This document shows positions 1-8,857 of a stretch of 64,000 nucleotides of DNA, piece by piece; the first letter of the stretch is position 1, and each line of letters starts with the position of its first letter. The position numbers were made by a program, and so were the translations under genes. The DNA comes from WS-11 sp035275545. Lineage in GTDB: Bacteria > Eisenbacteria > RBG-16-71-46. Where the stretch lies: contig DATEMP010000019.1 in assembly GCA_035275545.1 (NCBI GenBank), forward strand, positions 5,594 through 69,593, given 5' to 3'. The notes under the pieces are model-generated. The model did not search any database. It saw only the letters and a program-made list of their open reading frames with translations, and was not told the origin of the DNA.

Positions 1-2
1 GC

Positions 3-785
3 CGGCGCCACGACGATGTGGCGCGCCAGGCGGTCTACCGCGGCATGGCGCTCATCAAAGGGGTCTCGATCGACCTCGAGAGCTTCACCTGGATCGTTCA
101 TCCCAGCCGCAAGAACCCCAGGCGGCTCGACATCCTGTTCCTCGCGGCCATGATCGGCATTCACCGCCTGCGCCCCACCGCGCGCTTCCGTGTCGGGGGC
201 AGCTATTCCCGGACCAAGCCCGAGTCTGGACCCAAGCTCCTGCGCATGTTCTGCAGGCCGGCGGGCCTCTCGATCGCCGCGTCGTCCGAGAAGGATTTCA
301 CCTTCTACGAGATCTCGACCGGCTCGGTGCGTCGCGATGCGGCCGCCGACCTGTGCCTCACCCAGTTCATCCAGGACGCCACGTCCCGGACCGACTCCGC
401 CCCCGCCATGTGGAACGTCGGCGACATCCTCACCTACCCGATCAAGCGCCTCGAGCTCTCGCTGCTGGTCCACGAGAAGGTGTGGCCCGGGTGCGGTTTC
501 TCGCTGCGCGCGTACGACACCGCGATGCGCGGCGTGGTGCATCTGCCCGACCCCGAGCGCGATTTCGACCGGTTGCCCATGGATGCCCCGGTCGTCCAGA
601 TGCCGGCCAGCGCCGAAGCGCTGCGCGCGTCGCCGGTCCCCAACTACGAGGCGATGGTGCGCCACCTGACGACGCCGAAGGGATGGGAGCTGGAGGACCG
701 GTCCGGACGTCCGGTGTTCCGGAGGATCACCTGCGAGATCGGCTATCCGGTCTATGGCTCGCAGGTCATGCTGGTGCGGGAGTAG
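3..785 (+). CDS. Hypothetical protein, 5' end outside the window
   Basis: The frame is open from the first bases of the window through about 260 codons, so the true start is probably upstream; the first internal candidate is a GTG at 18. The visible part has no signal peptide, no membrane segment and no motif I recognise. Aromatic and basic patches alternate with a repetitive-looking Pro/Asp section near the end. It converges on the DUF5694 gene and ends about 20 bases from that gene's stop. I assign no function. Its coding status rests on the long frame and codon use like its neighbours. Confidence 0.6.
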   Translation, partial: RRHDDVARQAVYRGMALIKGVSIDLESFTWIVHPSRKNPRRLDILFLAAMIGIHRLRPTARFRVGGSYSRTKPESGPKLLRMFCRPAGLSIAASSEKDFTFYEISTGSVRRDAAADLCLTQFIQDATSRTDSAPAMWNVGDILTYPIKRLELSLLVHEKVWPGCGFSLRAYDTAMRGVVHLPDPERDFDRLPMDAPVVQMPASAEALRASPVPNYEAMVRHLTTPKGWELEDRSGRPVFRRITCEIGYPVYGSQVMLVRE

Positions 786-806
786 CGCGCACATCCTGCG
801 TCGCGG

Positions 807-1646
807 CTACTTCACGAACTCGGCGAGCGTGCGCAGGCGCAGCCTAGGGTTGCTGGCGAAATCGTGTCGCAGCCAGCCCAGGTGCCCGTTGCCGAAGATC
901 ACCAGCACCCGCTGGTCCGGCGAGTCGGCGAGCTGCGCGACGTTGCTGTAGATGCGCATGTTGCGCCGGAACCAGTCGGACACCAGGTCGGCGCCGGCCC
1001 AATCCTGCGACTCACCCACCTGCCCCACCCGATAGTAGAGGCCGACGTCCTGGGCCACGCGGTCGTCGGCGTTCATGAACAGCAGCGTCTCGAGAATCGT
1101 GTGGGACGCGAGATAGGCGCTCTGGGCCTTGGTCATCTCGCCCCATCCCGCCATGAGCGAGTCGAGCTCCTGTGAGCGCCCGCTCCCTTTGGCGTAGTTG
1201 ACCAGGCGCTGATAGGGAAAGTCGAACTCGGCGTCCACGCCGTAGATGGCCTTGTGTCCCAATTCCTTGGCGAGTCGGTATCCGATCTGATCGATCTCGT
1301 TGCGCGAGAGCGTGTGCTTGCCCGCGAGGTAGTCGGGGAACTCCCGCTCGATGCGCCGGCTCGAGGCATCCGCCTCGATCGCGATTCTCGTGGGCTTGAA
1401 GCGCTTCAGGGCCTCGATGAGCTGGGCGATCTCGGCCTGGCGCTTGGGGGTGAGCACATCGTCGGCCTGGGTGTTGAAGATGTCCCGCCCGGGGTTGGCC
1501 ATGTGGTAGACGCCGAGCACCAGGATCTCGGCACGCGCGGAGGGCGGCGCGGGCTTCGGGGCGCCCGCCGGCTGCGCCAGCGCCGAGGCCGCGACACTGA
1601 GGAGGAAGGCAACCATGGCGATGCACGCGCTTGCCCTGGGCGTCAT
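807..1646 (-). CDS. Exported TraB/GumN-fold protein (DUF5694-like)
   Basis: 279 aa with an N-terminal signal peptide (about residues 1-25, ending in an Ala-rich stretch). The mature part opens with a glycine-histidine motif (VLGVYHMANPG, about residues 43-53) and closes with IFGNGHLGWL near residues 250-259; an acidic IAIEAD segment lies between. These paired G-H motifs are the hallmark of the TraB/PrgY/GumN/EreA-like superfamily, whose members include hydrolases and inhibitors, and the overall pattern matches DUF5694. Substrate and reaction are unknown. The gene is single and convergent with the first gene. The start codon has only a TAGACG four bases upstream and no good ribosome site, so the exact start is uncertain. 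Confidence 0.75.
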   Translation of the reverse strand: MTPRASACIAMVAFLLSVAASALAQPAGAPKPAPPSARAEILVLGVYHMANPGRDIFNTQADDVLTPKRQAEIAQLIEALKRFKPTRIAIEADASSRRIEREFPDYLAGKHTLSRNEIDQIGYRLAKELGHKAIYGVDAEFDFPYQRLVNYAKGSGRSQELDSLMAGWGEMTKAQSAYLASHTILETLLFMNADDRVAQDVGLYYRVGQVGESQDWAGADLVSDWFRRNMRIYSNVAQLADSPDQRVLVIFGNGHLGWLRHDFASNPRLRLRTLAEFVK

Positions 1647-1682
1647 GCCTCGTCTACGCAGCGCCCCGCTGGAGGTTGCAGG

Positions 1683-2081
1683 TCAAACGGTCGCGGTCGC
1701 GGGCTTGAGGCGGCGGGAGAGCCGCGCGATCAGCACCTGAGCGACTCCGGTGGCTGCTCCGAGCGGGCAGGTGTTGACCACCGGCGCGCTCAGGAGGAGG
1801 CCGACCGCGGCCCCGGCCAGCGCACCCCACAGCAGCGCGCGGAGCACCGGCACCTCCGCGGTGGTCCGCTTGCGCTCGACGACCGCGAGCACCAGCCCGA
1901 ACAGCGCACCGGAGGCGGCGCCGACGCCGCCGAGAATCCGGGCGAGGTCGATCGGCCCCTCGCCCGCGTCGATGCTCGGCGGATCGACGATACCGACCAC
2001 GATCGAGAGCATGGCGCCGACCCCGGCCCAGAACAGCATCCAGAACAGGGTCGATCCGATGATGCGGCGGAGAACCGTCAT
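1683..2081 (-). CDS. Small integral membrane protein
   Basis: 132 aa, with four hydrophobic segments (around residues 10-30, 45-65, 82-100 and 105-122) and a basic C-terminal tail. No family is recognised. It is divergent from the metzincin gene at 2150. No Shine-Dalgarno sequence is visible; instead TAGCCT sits seven bases before the ATG, consistent with a leaderless transcript. The role is unknown. Confidence 0.6.
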   Translation of the reverse strand: MTVLRRIIGSTLFWMLFWAGVGAMLSIVVGIVDPPSIDAGEGPIDLARILGGVGAASGALFGLVLAVVERKRTTAEVPVLRALLWGALAGAAVGLLLSAPVVNTCPLGAATGVAQVLIARLSRRLKPATATV

Positions 2082-2088
2082 GGACGCG

Positions 2089-2094
2089 AGGCTA
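2089..2094 (-). promoter_or_regulatory. Candidate -10 box (TAGCCT), leaderless start of the 2081 gene
   Basis: TAGCCT lies seven bases before the ATG and no ribosome binding site intervenes. It is one of at least thirteen such placements in the window. Confidence 0.45.
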
Positions 2095-2137
2095 GGCGCC
2101 GGTTCCGACCGGCGTCAACCCCCCGGGAGCCATCGTG

Positions 2138-2143
2138 TAGACT
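2138..2143 (+). promoter_or_regulatory. Candidate -10 box (TAGACT), leaderless start of the 2150 gene
   Basis: TAGACT is followed by six bases and then the ATG. The same hexamer is seen at 21457 and 43417 in the same position relative to a start codon. Confidence 0.5.
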
Positions 2144-2149
2144 GAATTC

Positions 2150-3607
2150 ATGCGTTCCCTTCGCCCGTTCCTTTGCGGCCCGGGTTGCCTGGCACTCCTC
2201 CTCGGAACCGCCGCGCACGCGGCCACGCCCCGGATCGACGAGGTGCAGAAGCGGCTCGGCATCACGCGGCTGAGCGTCCAGTCGCTTCGGCTGGACTCGC
2301 CCGCCCCGAGCGTGGCGCTCGATCTCGATGGCCGGCGCGTCACGCTCAGGCTGGAGCGTTCCACGCTGCGCGCTCCCGGCTTCCGCGTCCTGGTTCAGAC
2401 CGCGACCGGCGCGCTCGAGGAGGCTCCCGCCCCGGCGGCCGCGAGCTATCGCGGCACCGTGGACGGAATGCCCGGCTCGGTGGTGGGCGGCACGATCCGG
2501 AACGGCCGGTTGAGGGCGGCGATCGGTCTCGCGGACGGGCGGGTGTTCTACGTCCAGCCGCTCGAGGAGTTCGCGCCCGGCTCCGAGCCCGGTGCACACG
2601 CGGTCTACGACGCCGCGGACGTGATCGGCGCCGAGGGAATCTGCGCCACCTCCGAGCCCTCGGTGGTCGTCCCGGAATCGAGCGGCTTCGGCACTGCCGG
2701 CTCCGGCCCGCACGTCGCCGAGATCTCGTTCGACGCCGACTACGAGTTCTGGCAGGCGAACGTCGCCTCGGTACCCGGGACGATCGCCGACATCGAGGAC
2801 GTCATGGCGGCGGTGAACGTCATCTTCGAGCGCGATTGCGACCTCACCCACGAGATCCGCACCATCGTCGTTCGCACCGCGCCGTCGGACCCCTATTCGA
2901 CCACCGACGCCAGCGCGCTCCTCACCCAGTTCCGGAACCACTGGAACGAGGCGCAGACCGGCGTGGTCCGCGATGTCGCGCACCTCATGACCGGGAAGAA
3001 CCTGGACGGTGGAACGATCGGCATCGCGTTCCTCGGCGCGGTTTGTAGAGTTGACCGCGCATACGGTCTCTCCCAGTCGCGCTTTACGAATGTCATGAGC
3101 TGGCGCAGCGCGCTGACCGCCCATGAGCTGGGGCACAACTGGAACGCCAACCACTGCGACGCGGTGGTGCCCTGCAACATCATGTGCTCGACCATCAATC
3201 ACTGCAGCGGTTTCGGCCTCCCGAACTTCGAGCCGCAGGCGATCACCGCGATCACCAACTTCGCCGCGAGCCGCACCTGCCTCGATACCCCGCGACTGGC
3301 GGTGGGTGACGCGCTGGGCGACGGAACGGTGCGCTTCTCCCCTCCCACGCCCAGCGTTTTCACGGGCGATGCGGGAGCGACCCTGCGCTACTACCTGGAG
3401 CAGGGCGTGGCGGCCACGCTCGACATCTACGATGTCGCAGGCCACCGGGTCACGCGCCTCGCGGAGGGCACGCACGCGCCCGGCTGGCATCAGGCCACCT
3501 GGCGGGGCCGCGACGCGTCCGGCCGGCCGGTGCGCGCTGGCATCTACTACGCCCGCCTGGGCACGCCGGGCGCCGCCCTCACGCACACGCTCGTCCTCCT
3601 GCGCTAG
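2150..3607 (+). CDS. Secreted metzincin metalloprotease (M12-like) with FlgD-type C-terminal domain
   Basis: 485 aa. A signal peptide (about 1-25) is followed by a propeptide-like region and a zinc-protease domain. The zinc motif HELGHNWNANH spans residues 325-335 (His325, Glu326, His329, His335), with a Met-turn (CNIMCS) about 20 residues later; this is the reprolysin/adamalysin type of metzincin. Several Cys residues near the active site suggest disulfides. The last 80 residues form a FlgD-Ig/T9SS-like sorting domain with IYDVAGHRV, GRDASGRPV and a terminal hydrophobic run ending in Arg. It probably acts outside the cell. The start is the ATG at 2150, with a -10-like TAGACT six bases upstream and no Shine-Dalgarno. 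Confidence 0.85.
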   Translation: MRSLRPFLCGPGCLALLLGTAAHAATPRIDEVQKRLGITRLSVQSLRLDSPAPSVALDLDGRRVTLRLERSTLRAPGFRVLVQTATGALEEAPAPAAASYRGTVDGMPGSVVGGTIRNGRLRAAIGLADGRVFYVQPLEEFAPGSEPGAHAVYDAADVIGAEGICATSEPSVVVPESSGFGTAGSGPHVAEISFDADYEFWQANVASVPGTIADIEDVMAAVNVIFERDCDLTHEIRTIVVRTAPSDPYSTTDASALLTQFRNHWNEAQTGVVRDVAHLMTGKNLDGGTIGIAFLGAVCRVDRAYGLSQSRFTNVMSWRSALTAHELGHNWNANHCDAVVPCNIMCSTINHCSGFGLPNFEPQAITAITNFAASRTCLDTPRLAVGDALGDGTVRFSPPTPSVFTGDAGATLRYYLEQGVAATLDIYDVAGHRVTRLAEGTHAPGWHQATWRGRDASGRPVRAGIYYARLGTPGAALTHTLVLLR

Positions 3608-3615
3608 GCGCCCGG

Positions 3616-5019
3616 ATGGCCGCCACCCGCACCGTGGCCGGCGTGCGCACGCATCGCCCGCGCGCGGACGACTTCCGGCGCCTGGTCCGACTCGCCGTCC
3701 CGGTCGTGTTCGTCCAGGTCGGGCTCATGGCGATGAACGTCGTCGACACGATGATCCTCGGCCGGGTCTCGGCGGCGGCGCTGGCAGGATCCGCGATCGG
3801 AACCGTCTACATCTTCACCTTCGGCGTTTTCGGCATGGGCATCCTGATGGCGCTGGATCCGATCGTGTCGCAGTCGGTCGGCGCCCAGGATGACCCGGCG
3901 ATCACGCGCGCGCTCCAGCGTGGCCTGATCATCGCTGCAGGGATGGGCATCGTGGGCGGTCTGCTCCTGCTCCCGGCCGAGCAGGTTCTGAAGTCGCTCG
4001 GACAGCCTCCCGAGCTGGTGGCGGTCGCCGCCCCCTACGTGCGCGTCCAGGTCCCGAGCCTGCTCGCCTTCTACATCACCGTCGTGTTCCGCCAGACGCT
4101 CCAGGCGCTCGGGCACATGCGCCCGATCGTGATCACGGTGATCGTGGCGAACGTCCTCAACGCCCTGCTCGCCTGGGCATTCGTATTCGGCGAGCTGGGG
4201 GCGCCGGCGCTCGGCGCCATGGGCGCCGGCCTCGCGACCACGATCGCGCGCTGGGGCATGGCGCTGCTGCTCGTGACGCTCGCCTGGAAAGATCTTGGAT
4301 CGCGACTGCGCTGGGTGCCGGAGGCGCTGAGCGCGCGGCCGCTCGCCCGTATGGTCCAGATCGGATTGCCGATCGGCTTCCAGTACCTGTTCGAGGTCGG
4401 GGTCTTCAACGCCGTGACCATGATCATGGGGCGGCTCGGCGCCGTGACGGCCGCGGCGCACCAGATCGCGATCAACATGTCATCGCTGACCTTCATGGTG
4501 CCGTTCGGCGTGTCCTCCGCGGCGTCGGTGCTGGTCGGACGCGCCGTGGGCGCGGGCGATGGCGACGCGGCGCGCCGCGCCGGAATCGCAGGGCTGATCG
4601 TGGGGGCCGGGTTCATGAGCGTGAGCGCCGCCGTGTTCGGGCTCGCACCCGGCCTCCTGGCCCGAGCCTACACGCCAGATCCAACGGTGCTTGCCCTCGC
4701 CGGCACGCTCATTCCGATCGCCGGCGTGTTCCAGGTGTTCGACGGCACCCAGGTGGTGGCGATCGGCGTGCTGCGCGGCGCCGGGGACACACGCACGCCG
4801 CTGATCGTGAGCCTGATCGGTTACTGGGCGTTCGCGCTCCCGCTTGGCCTGTGGCTCGCCTTCCGCGCGGGGTGGGGCCCGCATGGCCTCTGGTGGGGAC
4901 TCGCCGGCGGACTGATGGTCGCGGCGCTGGTGCTGCTCGCCCGCGTGCGGGTGCGGCTGTGGCGCCGGATGGAGCGGATCGCGGTCGACGACCACGCGGT
5001 GGCGATCGCCGCCGACTAG
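3616..5019 (+). CDS. MATE family multidrug/sodium antiporter
   Basis: 467 aa, about twelve transmembrane helices, the usual length for NorM/DinF-type MATE transporters. The two halves show the expected internal similarity: an N-terminal LAVPVVFVQVGLM...DTMILGRVS segment matches a second-half IGLPIGFQYLFE...MIMGRLG segment. Such proteins export organic cations or drugs in exchange for Na+ or H+. The gene starts eight bases after the metzincin stop on the same strand, so the two may be co-transcribed, although a functional link is not obvious. The cytoplasmic tail is short and acidic-basic mixed. The substrate cannot be read from the sequence. Confidence 0.88.
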   Translation: MAATRTVAGVRTHRPRADDFRRLVRLAVPVVFVQVGLMAMNVVDTMILGRVSAAALAGSAIGTVYIFTFGVFGMGILMALDPIVSQSVGAQDDPAITRALQRGLIIAAGMGIVGGLLLLPAEQVLKSLGQPPELVAVAAPYVRVQVPSLLAFYITVVFRQTLQALGHMRPIVITVIVANVLNALLAWAFVFGELGAPALGAMGAGLATTIARWGMALLLVTLAWKDLGSRLRWVPEALSARPLARMVQIGLPIGFQYLFEVGVFNAVTMIMGRLGAVTAAAHQIAINMSSLTFMVPFGVSSAASVLVGRAVGAGDGDAARRAGIAGLIVGAGFMSVSAAVFGLAPGLLARAYTPDPTVLALAGTLIPIAGVFQVFDGTQVVAIGVLRGAGDTRTPLIVSLIGYWAFALPLGLWLAFRAGWGPHGLWWGLAGGLMVAALVLLARVRVRLWRRMERIAVDDHAVAIAAD

Positions 5020-5025
5020 CGCGGG

Positions 5026-5589
5026 CTATCGCGGCCCTTTGTCCCTCGTGTAGAGCACGCGTGCCAGCGTGAGCGGCCCGCCCGTTCCACCGACGCTCTG
5101 CACCTGTATCGCCGCGATCCCGGATGGAGCAGCCAGTCCGATCAAGGTGACGCCGAACAATCGTCCCTCGCTGGTGACCACCTCGGTCCCGCCGTCCCCC
5201 TCCGTGACGATCAGCACGATGGCGTTGTCACCCATGCCCTGAACGTCCAGGACGACCACCGGTTCGGGTTGCTCGAACACGATCGTCGCGCCCGGATTGA
5301 GATAGAGCTCGATATTGCCGCCGTTCGGATTGTCCGGATCCACCTCGCACGTGGGCGAGGAGCAGAAGCCGCTCGCCATGCGGTAGGGATCGGTGAACGT
5401 CACGCCCAGCAGCGTGAGCGGGTTCGAGAGCGCCTCGTTCGGCGCGAAGGTCTCGAAATCGACCTCCTCGAGCTGGCCGAGCATGGCCGACGCGGCGTGC
5501 TCGTTCATCACGCGAATCTTCGCGGTCGCCGGCGGCGCCACGCACGTCAGTCCTGCCGCGAGCGCGGCCAGCACGATGCCTGATCTCAT
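5026..5589 (-). CDS. Exported hypothetical protein with anchor-type beta domain
   Basis: 187 aa. I chose the ATG at 5589 because AGGAGGT lies just upstream; a longer frame begins at 5619 but has no such site. A clean signal peptide is followed by a region (VDFETF, SNPLTLLGVTFTD) typical of the choice-of-anchor / PEP-CTERM-associated beta-sandwich proteins, with one CSSPTC pair that could form a disulfide. No PEP-CTERM or FlgD-like tail is present; the protein ends after a beta-strand-rich segment. It converges on the MATE gene with six bases between stops. Function unknown, probably surface or periplasmic. Confidence 0.65.
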   Translation of the reverse strand: MRSGIVLAALAAGLTCVAPPATAKIRVMNEHAASAMLGQLEEVDFETFAPNEALSNPLTLLGVTFTDPYRMASGFCSSPTCEVDPDNPNGGNIELYLNPGATIVFEQPEPVVVLDVQGMGDNAIVLIVTEGDGGTEVVTSEGRLFGVTLIGLAAPSGIAAIQVQSVGGTGGPLTLARVLYTRDKGPR

Positions 5590-5655
5590 GTAGAACCTCC
5601 TGCGGCCCGCTCGCAGCATCGCAGATATGCATTGGTATTGGAATAGTATTTAGCG

Positions 5656-7026
5656 TCAGCGAACCATGACGATCACCCGGCTCCTGACCTGACCGGCGGC
5701 CTCGAGCCGGACCAGGTATGCCCCGGGGGCGACGGGCCGGCCCGACGCGTCGCGACCGTCCCAGCGCGCGACGCGAGCGCCCGCGGGAGCGCCAGGGCCA
5801 GCCATCTCAACGACCTTCCGGCCGTTCAGATCGAAGATCCCGATCCGGACCGGCTCGTCCTTCTCCGTCACGTAATCGATGGTGGCCGCTCCGTGCGTCG
5901 GATTCGGACGCAGCCGCAGATCGAGCCGGCCCCCGGCCATCGGCGGCACGTCGAGGGTGCCCTCGGTCCGCGGGATGAGAACGAACGCCTGGCTCGAGCT
6001 CCAGTAGGGTCCAAAGTGTCCGTCACCGACGATCCAGCCGCGATCGTTGATCCCGAGCGCGCGGTCGAGGATGAAGCCCGGCGGCGGCGTCGCCAACCCA
6101 TTGAGGTCGCGGAGCCCGTGCTGCGCGTCCCACAGGAAGGCGTGCCACACGTAGTTCTCGATCTCCGCCATGCCCACGACCGCTCCCGCGTCGTTGATCG
6201 CCCAGGGATATACGTCCAGCAGCGGATTGCCGTCGAGGTGCGGCAGGAGTGTGGCGCCCGCGGCCTCGGTCCAGACGAACCCGTGGAAACTCTGAGCGTC
6301 GGGCGAGCGGTGCCGTCCGGTCACCATGCCGAGGTCGTTGATCGCAGCCGCCTCGGTCCACGGAAACGGACTCGACGGCAGGTATTGGCTCAGCCGGATC
6401 GTCCGGCCGGTGGCGATCTCGTAGACGAATCCGTCCGGCGACCCGCCGCGGATCACGCCCACCGCAACGTTGGAGTTGTTGATCTTGACCAGCTCCTTCG
6501 CGCCCGCCACCGGGATCGACCGCGAGCCTCCGATCGGGTCCCAGATGAAGGGGATCTGGAGAACGCGGTTGCTGTTGCTGCAGATGCAGGTCTCGGCGTA
6601 TCCGACCACGATGCCCTGATCGTTGATGTCGAGGGCGACCGGTCGGGCCGGCGCGCCCGGCACCAGTGGAATCGTGGTCGTGGTGCCGTGGACGATGTCG
6701 AACACCTGATCGTGCCCGGCGACCTGGCCGATTTCGTTGATACCGCGCGGGAGCGTGAAGGGCAACCGGGTCTTGCCGGTCGCTGCCGACCAGTAGAAGC
6801 CGGCGTAGGACGGAAGATCGGTCGCCCAGCCGCACGCCTGGCCCAGGTTGTTGATGTCGAAGAGGTAGCATTCCTTCAGGTCGTAGCCGCTTTGAAACGC
6901 ATCGACGTAGACGAAGTCGTACTCGATTCCAGCCCTCGCGGGGAGGGCCGCCGACACCATGAGAAGACTGATCACGATCGCGCGAGCAGGCGCCAGCAGG
7001 TCGAACGAACTGGTTCGTTTCGTCAT
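5656..7026 (-). CDS. Exported HAF-repeat protein with FlgD-type C-terminal domain
   Basis: 456 aa from the ATG at 7026, chosen because GGGAGGAAG precedes it; the frame runs open a further 50 codons upstream without a signal-peptide-like start. A signal peptide is followed by about seven HAF-type repeats, each with an IN-x-x-G-x-x-x-G core (for example INEIGQVAG, INDLGMVTG, INDAGAVVG, INDRGWIVG), which fold as a beta-propeller-like array. The final 85 residues are a FlgD-Ig/T9SS-like domain (IFDLNGRKV, GRDASGRPV, end VIVMVR). Likely displayed on the cell surface; binding partner unknown. A cluster of GTCAG repeats lies about 170 bases upstream. Confidence 0.8.
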   Translation of the reverse strand: MTKRTSSFDLLAPARAIVISLLMVSAALPARAGIEYDFVYVDAFQSGYDLKECYLFDINNLGQACGWATDLPSYAGFYWSAATGKTRLPFTLPRGINEIGQVAGHDQVFDIVHGTTTTIPLVPGAPARPVALDINDQGIVVGYAETCICSNSNRVLQIPFIWDPIGGSRSIPVAGAKELVKINNSNVAVGVIRGGSPDGFVYEIATGRTIRLSQYLPSSPFPWTEAAAINDLGMVTGRHRSPDAQSFHGFVWTEAAGATLLPHLDGNPLLDVYPWAINDAGAVVGMAEIENYVWHAFLWDAQHGLRDLNGLATPPPGFILDRALGINDRGWIVGDGHFGPYWSSSQAFVLIPRTEGTLDVPPMAGGRLDLRLRPNPTHGAATIDYVTEKDEPVRIGIFDLNGRKVVEMAGPGAPAGARVARWDGRDASGRPVAPGAYLVRLEAAGQVRSRVIVMVR

Positions 7027-7191
7027 CGCTTCCTCCCGGGATGATATGACCCGCCGCGCGATCTGCATGAGGTGTGCCCGGGCTGTTTCGCGGCCCCGCT
7101 CGAGCGGGCGCGCCACGGAAGACATGCATTGGCTGCCGATTGCAGAGGGAGCGAACGCGGGCCCGGCCGCATGCACGCACGCCGTTCCGGT

Positions 7192-7225
7192 CTGACAGAC
7201 CGTCAGTGTCAGGTCAGAACGTCAG
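7192..7225. promoter_or_regulatory. Cluster of TGACA/GTCAG repeats upstream of the HAF-repeat gene
   Basis: Within about 34 bases the sequence has TGACA, CGTCAG, TGTCAG, GTCAG and CGTCAGG in near-tandem. A similar cluster occurs at 17696-17727, upstream of another exported-protein gene. It may be an activator or repressor array; no regulator is identified. Confidence 0.3.
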
Positions 7226-7261
7226 GCGCGGCAGATCAACGGGAGGTAGAGGGGCTCCGGC

Positions 7262-7600
7262 TCAACGCGCGTGCACGTACACCCAGGCCTCCCGGCCCGA
7301 GGCGAGGGTCACGGCGATCCGCTTGTAGGAGTCGGGCGCCTCGTACGCGTCGGTCCTGGCGAGCTCGACGTCGGTGATCTCGAACACCATGCCCGGCACG
7401 CGACTCGCCGGATTGGCGCTCAACACCACGTTGGCGTGATGGGTCTTCCCGAGCCGTGCCGCGGCGTCGGGATCTTCGATCCTGACCATCGACGCCTCGA
7501 ACCCGATCAGCTCGTCCGGCGTGCCGTCCAGCCGCCGGCCATAGGTGGATCGCTGGACGGATTCCTCCTTCAGCGTTCCATATGAGAAGAGCAGTGGCAT
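7262..7600 (-). CDS. Gamma-glutamylcyclotransferase-fold protein (AIG2-like)
   Basis: 112 aa, the usual length of the bacterial GGCT/AIG2 fold. The substrate-loop motif SYGTL is at residues 6-10 and a glutamate at residue 87 (AYEAPDSYKR) fits the position of the catalytic acid that opens the 5-oxoproline ring in this family. Known members act on gamma-glutamyl amines or peptides in the cytoplasm; the actual substrate is not readable here. It lies 11 bases after the GNAT gene on the same strand, so it is probably the last gene of a STAS-GNAT-GGCT operon. An AGGAG-like sequence precedes the ATG. Confidence 0.8.
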   Translation of the reverse strand: MPLLFSYGTLKEESVQRSTYGRRLDGTPDELIGFEASMVRIEDPDAAARLGKTHHANVVLSANPASRVPGMVFEITDVELARTDAYEAPDSYKRIAVTLASGREAWVYVHAR

Positions 7601-7611
7601 CGCGTGATCTC

Positions 7612-8433
7612 CTATCCGAACTCCGGCCCGGCGATCGCGCAGATGGATCGCGACGTCCCGGCCGGACTGGGCTCGCCGAAGCGCATGCGCACGAGGCCGC
7701 GGCGCTTGGAGAGCCCACGTCGCTCGAGCGCGGACGGAGCGAGCAGCCCTCCGATGTGCAGGTCGAGGCAGACCCCCTCGCCGGCCAATCGCGTGAGAAC
7801 CTCATCAAGCAGCTTTCCTGCCACCAATCCGCTGGCGGCGATCAGCGGACCGATGTAGGTCGCGGCGCGCCCCGGGCGGGCGAGCGCAAAGCCCTCCCCG
7901 TCGACGACCGCCGACGTGCCGTTCTCCATGAGCGCCACGAGCAGACGCTCGCGATCCACGCCGTATGCGTTCCGATCGAGCGCCGCCACGCGCCGCCGGG
8001 CGTCGTCATCCCACGACGGCTCATCCGCCCCGCCACGAATGGACGGGACGCCCTGCCAGCGCTCGAATTCGGCCTCGGGCTCGAAGCCCAGCGACGCATA
8101 GAGCGGCTGCCCCGCCGGGGTCGCGTCGAGCTTGACGCACGCTACGCCGAGGCCGCGCAGATGGTCCAGGGCCATGCGCATCAGCGCCGCGCCGATCCCG
8201 CGCCCGCGATGCTCCGGATGCACGACCATCATGCCGATCCACGCGAGCTCGCGTCCGTAGGTGGTGGTGGTGACCGTGCCCACCAGGCGCTCTCCATCGC
8301 GGGCGGCGAAGCATCCCGATGGCTCGAGACCGAGCAGACGGCTCCAGTCGGCCGCCGTCTGGTTCCACCCCTCTCCCGCACTGAGCGCCAGCGCCGCCTC
8401 GAGGTCCGAGGCGCGGAGAGATCCGAGCCTCAC
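7612..8433 (-). CDS. GNAT acetyltransferase with C-terminal second lobe (Acetyltransf_18-like)
   Basis: 273 aa. The start is taken as the GTG at 8433, whose last two bases overlap the TGA stop of the upstream STAS gene (GTGA), indicating translational coupling; a longer frame runs back into the STAS gene and is rejected. The N-terminal GNAT domain has the acetyl-CoA pyrophosphate loop HRGRGIGA at residues 75-82. The C-terminal half (AYGVDRERLL and a following beta-rich region) matches the second lobe seen in YitH-type two-lobed GNATs. It would transfer an acetyl group to a small molecule or protein amine; the acceptor is unknown. Confidence 0.8.
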   Translation of the reverse strand: MRLGSLRASDLEAALALSAGEGWNQTAADWSRLLGLEPSGCFAARDGERLVGTVTTTTYGRELAWIGMMVVHPEHRGRGIGAALMRMALDHLRGLGVACVKLDATPAGQPLYASLGFEPEAEFERWQGVPSIRGGADEPSWDDDARRRVAALDRNAYGVDRERLLVALMENGTSAVVDGEGFALARPGRAATYIGPLIAASGLVAGKLLDEVLTRLAGEGVCLDLHIGGLLAPSALERRGLSKRRGLVRMRFGEPSPAGTSRSICAIAGPEFG

Positions 8434-8810
8434 GGCTTGGACGGTGGGAACCTCTCGCGAAGGCTGTCGGCCTGGCCCAGGTCGACGGTCTCGTCCTCGA
8501 GGAACTGCGCCTTCACGATCTTGAGGAGGTCGCGCATCCGCGCCGTGGCCTCGGTGTCGAGGACGAATCGTCCGCCGCTCTTGCGCGTCGCGTGAGCGAC
8601 ATGGATCAGGATCCCGAGGCCGGTGGAGTCCATGTAGCTCATCCGGCGGCATGCGACACGGATGTCCTTCTTTCCGCGTGCCGCCAATGCCTTGATCGCC
8701 TTCTCGAGCGCCAGGCCGGTGTCTTCGTTGAACGGTCCTTCCGGCTCGAACAGATCGATCGTCCGGCCCTCGAACTCGACTTCCTGATGATGCAGCCTGG
8801 CCAGCTTCAT
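8430..8810 (-). CDS. STAS-domain anti-sigma factor antagonist-like protein
   Basis: 126 aa, a single STAS domain with a short N-terminal extension. The phosphorylation-loop motif MDSTGLGILI places the candidate phospho-serine at residue 62 (D61-S62-T63-G64), as in SpoIIAA/RsbV proteins that are controlled by an anti-sigma kinase. No kinase or PP2C phosphatase gene is adjacent, so its partner must lie elsewhere. It heads a probable three-gene operon with the GNAT and GGCT genes. TATCCT lies eight bases before the ATG, and there is no Shine-Dalgarno sequence. Confidence 0.85.
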   Translation of the reverse strand: MKLARLHHQEVEFEGRTIDLFEPEGPFNEDTGLALEKAIKALAARGKKDIRVACRRMSYMDSTGLGILIHVAHATRKSGGRFVLDTEATARMRDLLKIVKAQFLEDETVDLGQADSLRERFPPSKP

Positions 8811-8818
8811 GGGGCCGC

Positions 8819-8824
8819 AGGATA
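8819..8824 (-). promoter_or_regulatory. Candidate -10 box (TATCCT), leaderless start of the STAS gene
   Basis: TATCCT with an eight-base gap to the ATG at 8810. It faces a second candidate box for the divergent ribA gene about 20 bases away. Confidence 0.45.
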
Positions 8825-8845
8825 CGCCTCCCGCGACCCGCGTGC

Positions 8846-8851
8846 TATCGT
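8846..8851 (+). promoter_or_regulatory. Candidate -10 box (TATCGT), leaderless start of ribA
   Basis: TATCGT is followed by six bases and the ATG at 8858. No ribosome binding site is visible between them. Confidence 0.35.
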
Positions 8852-8857
8852 CTAGAT

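Noticed and set aside
5590..5619. Upstream start of the 5026 gene
   Set aside because: The ten extra codons precede the AGGAGGT site, and the signal peptide fits the ATG at 5589.
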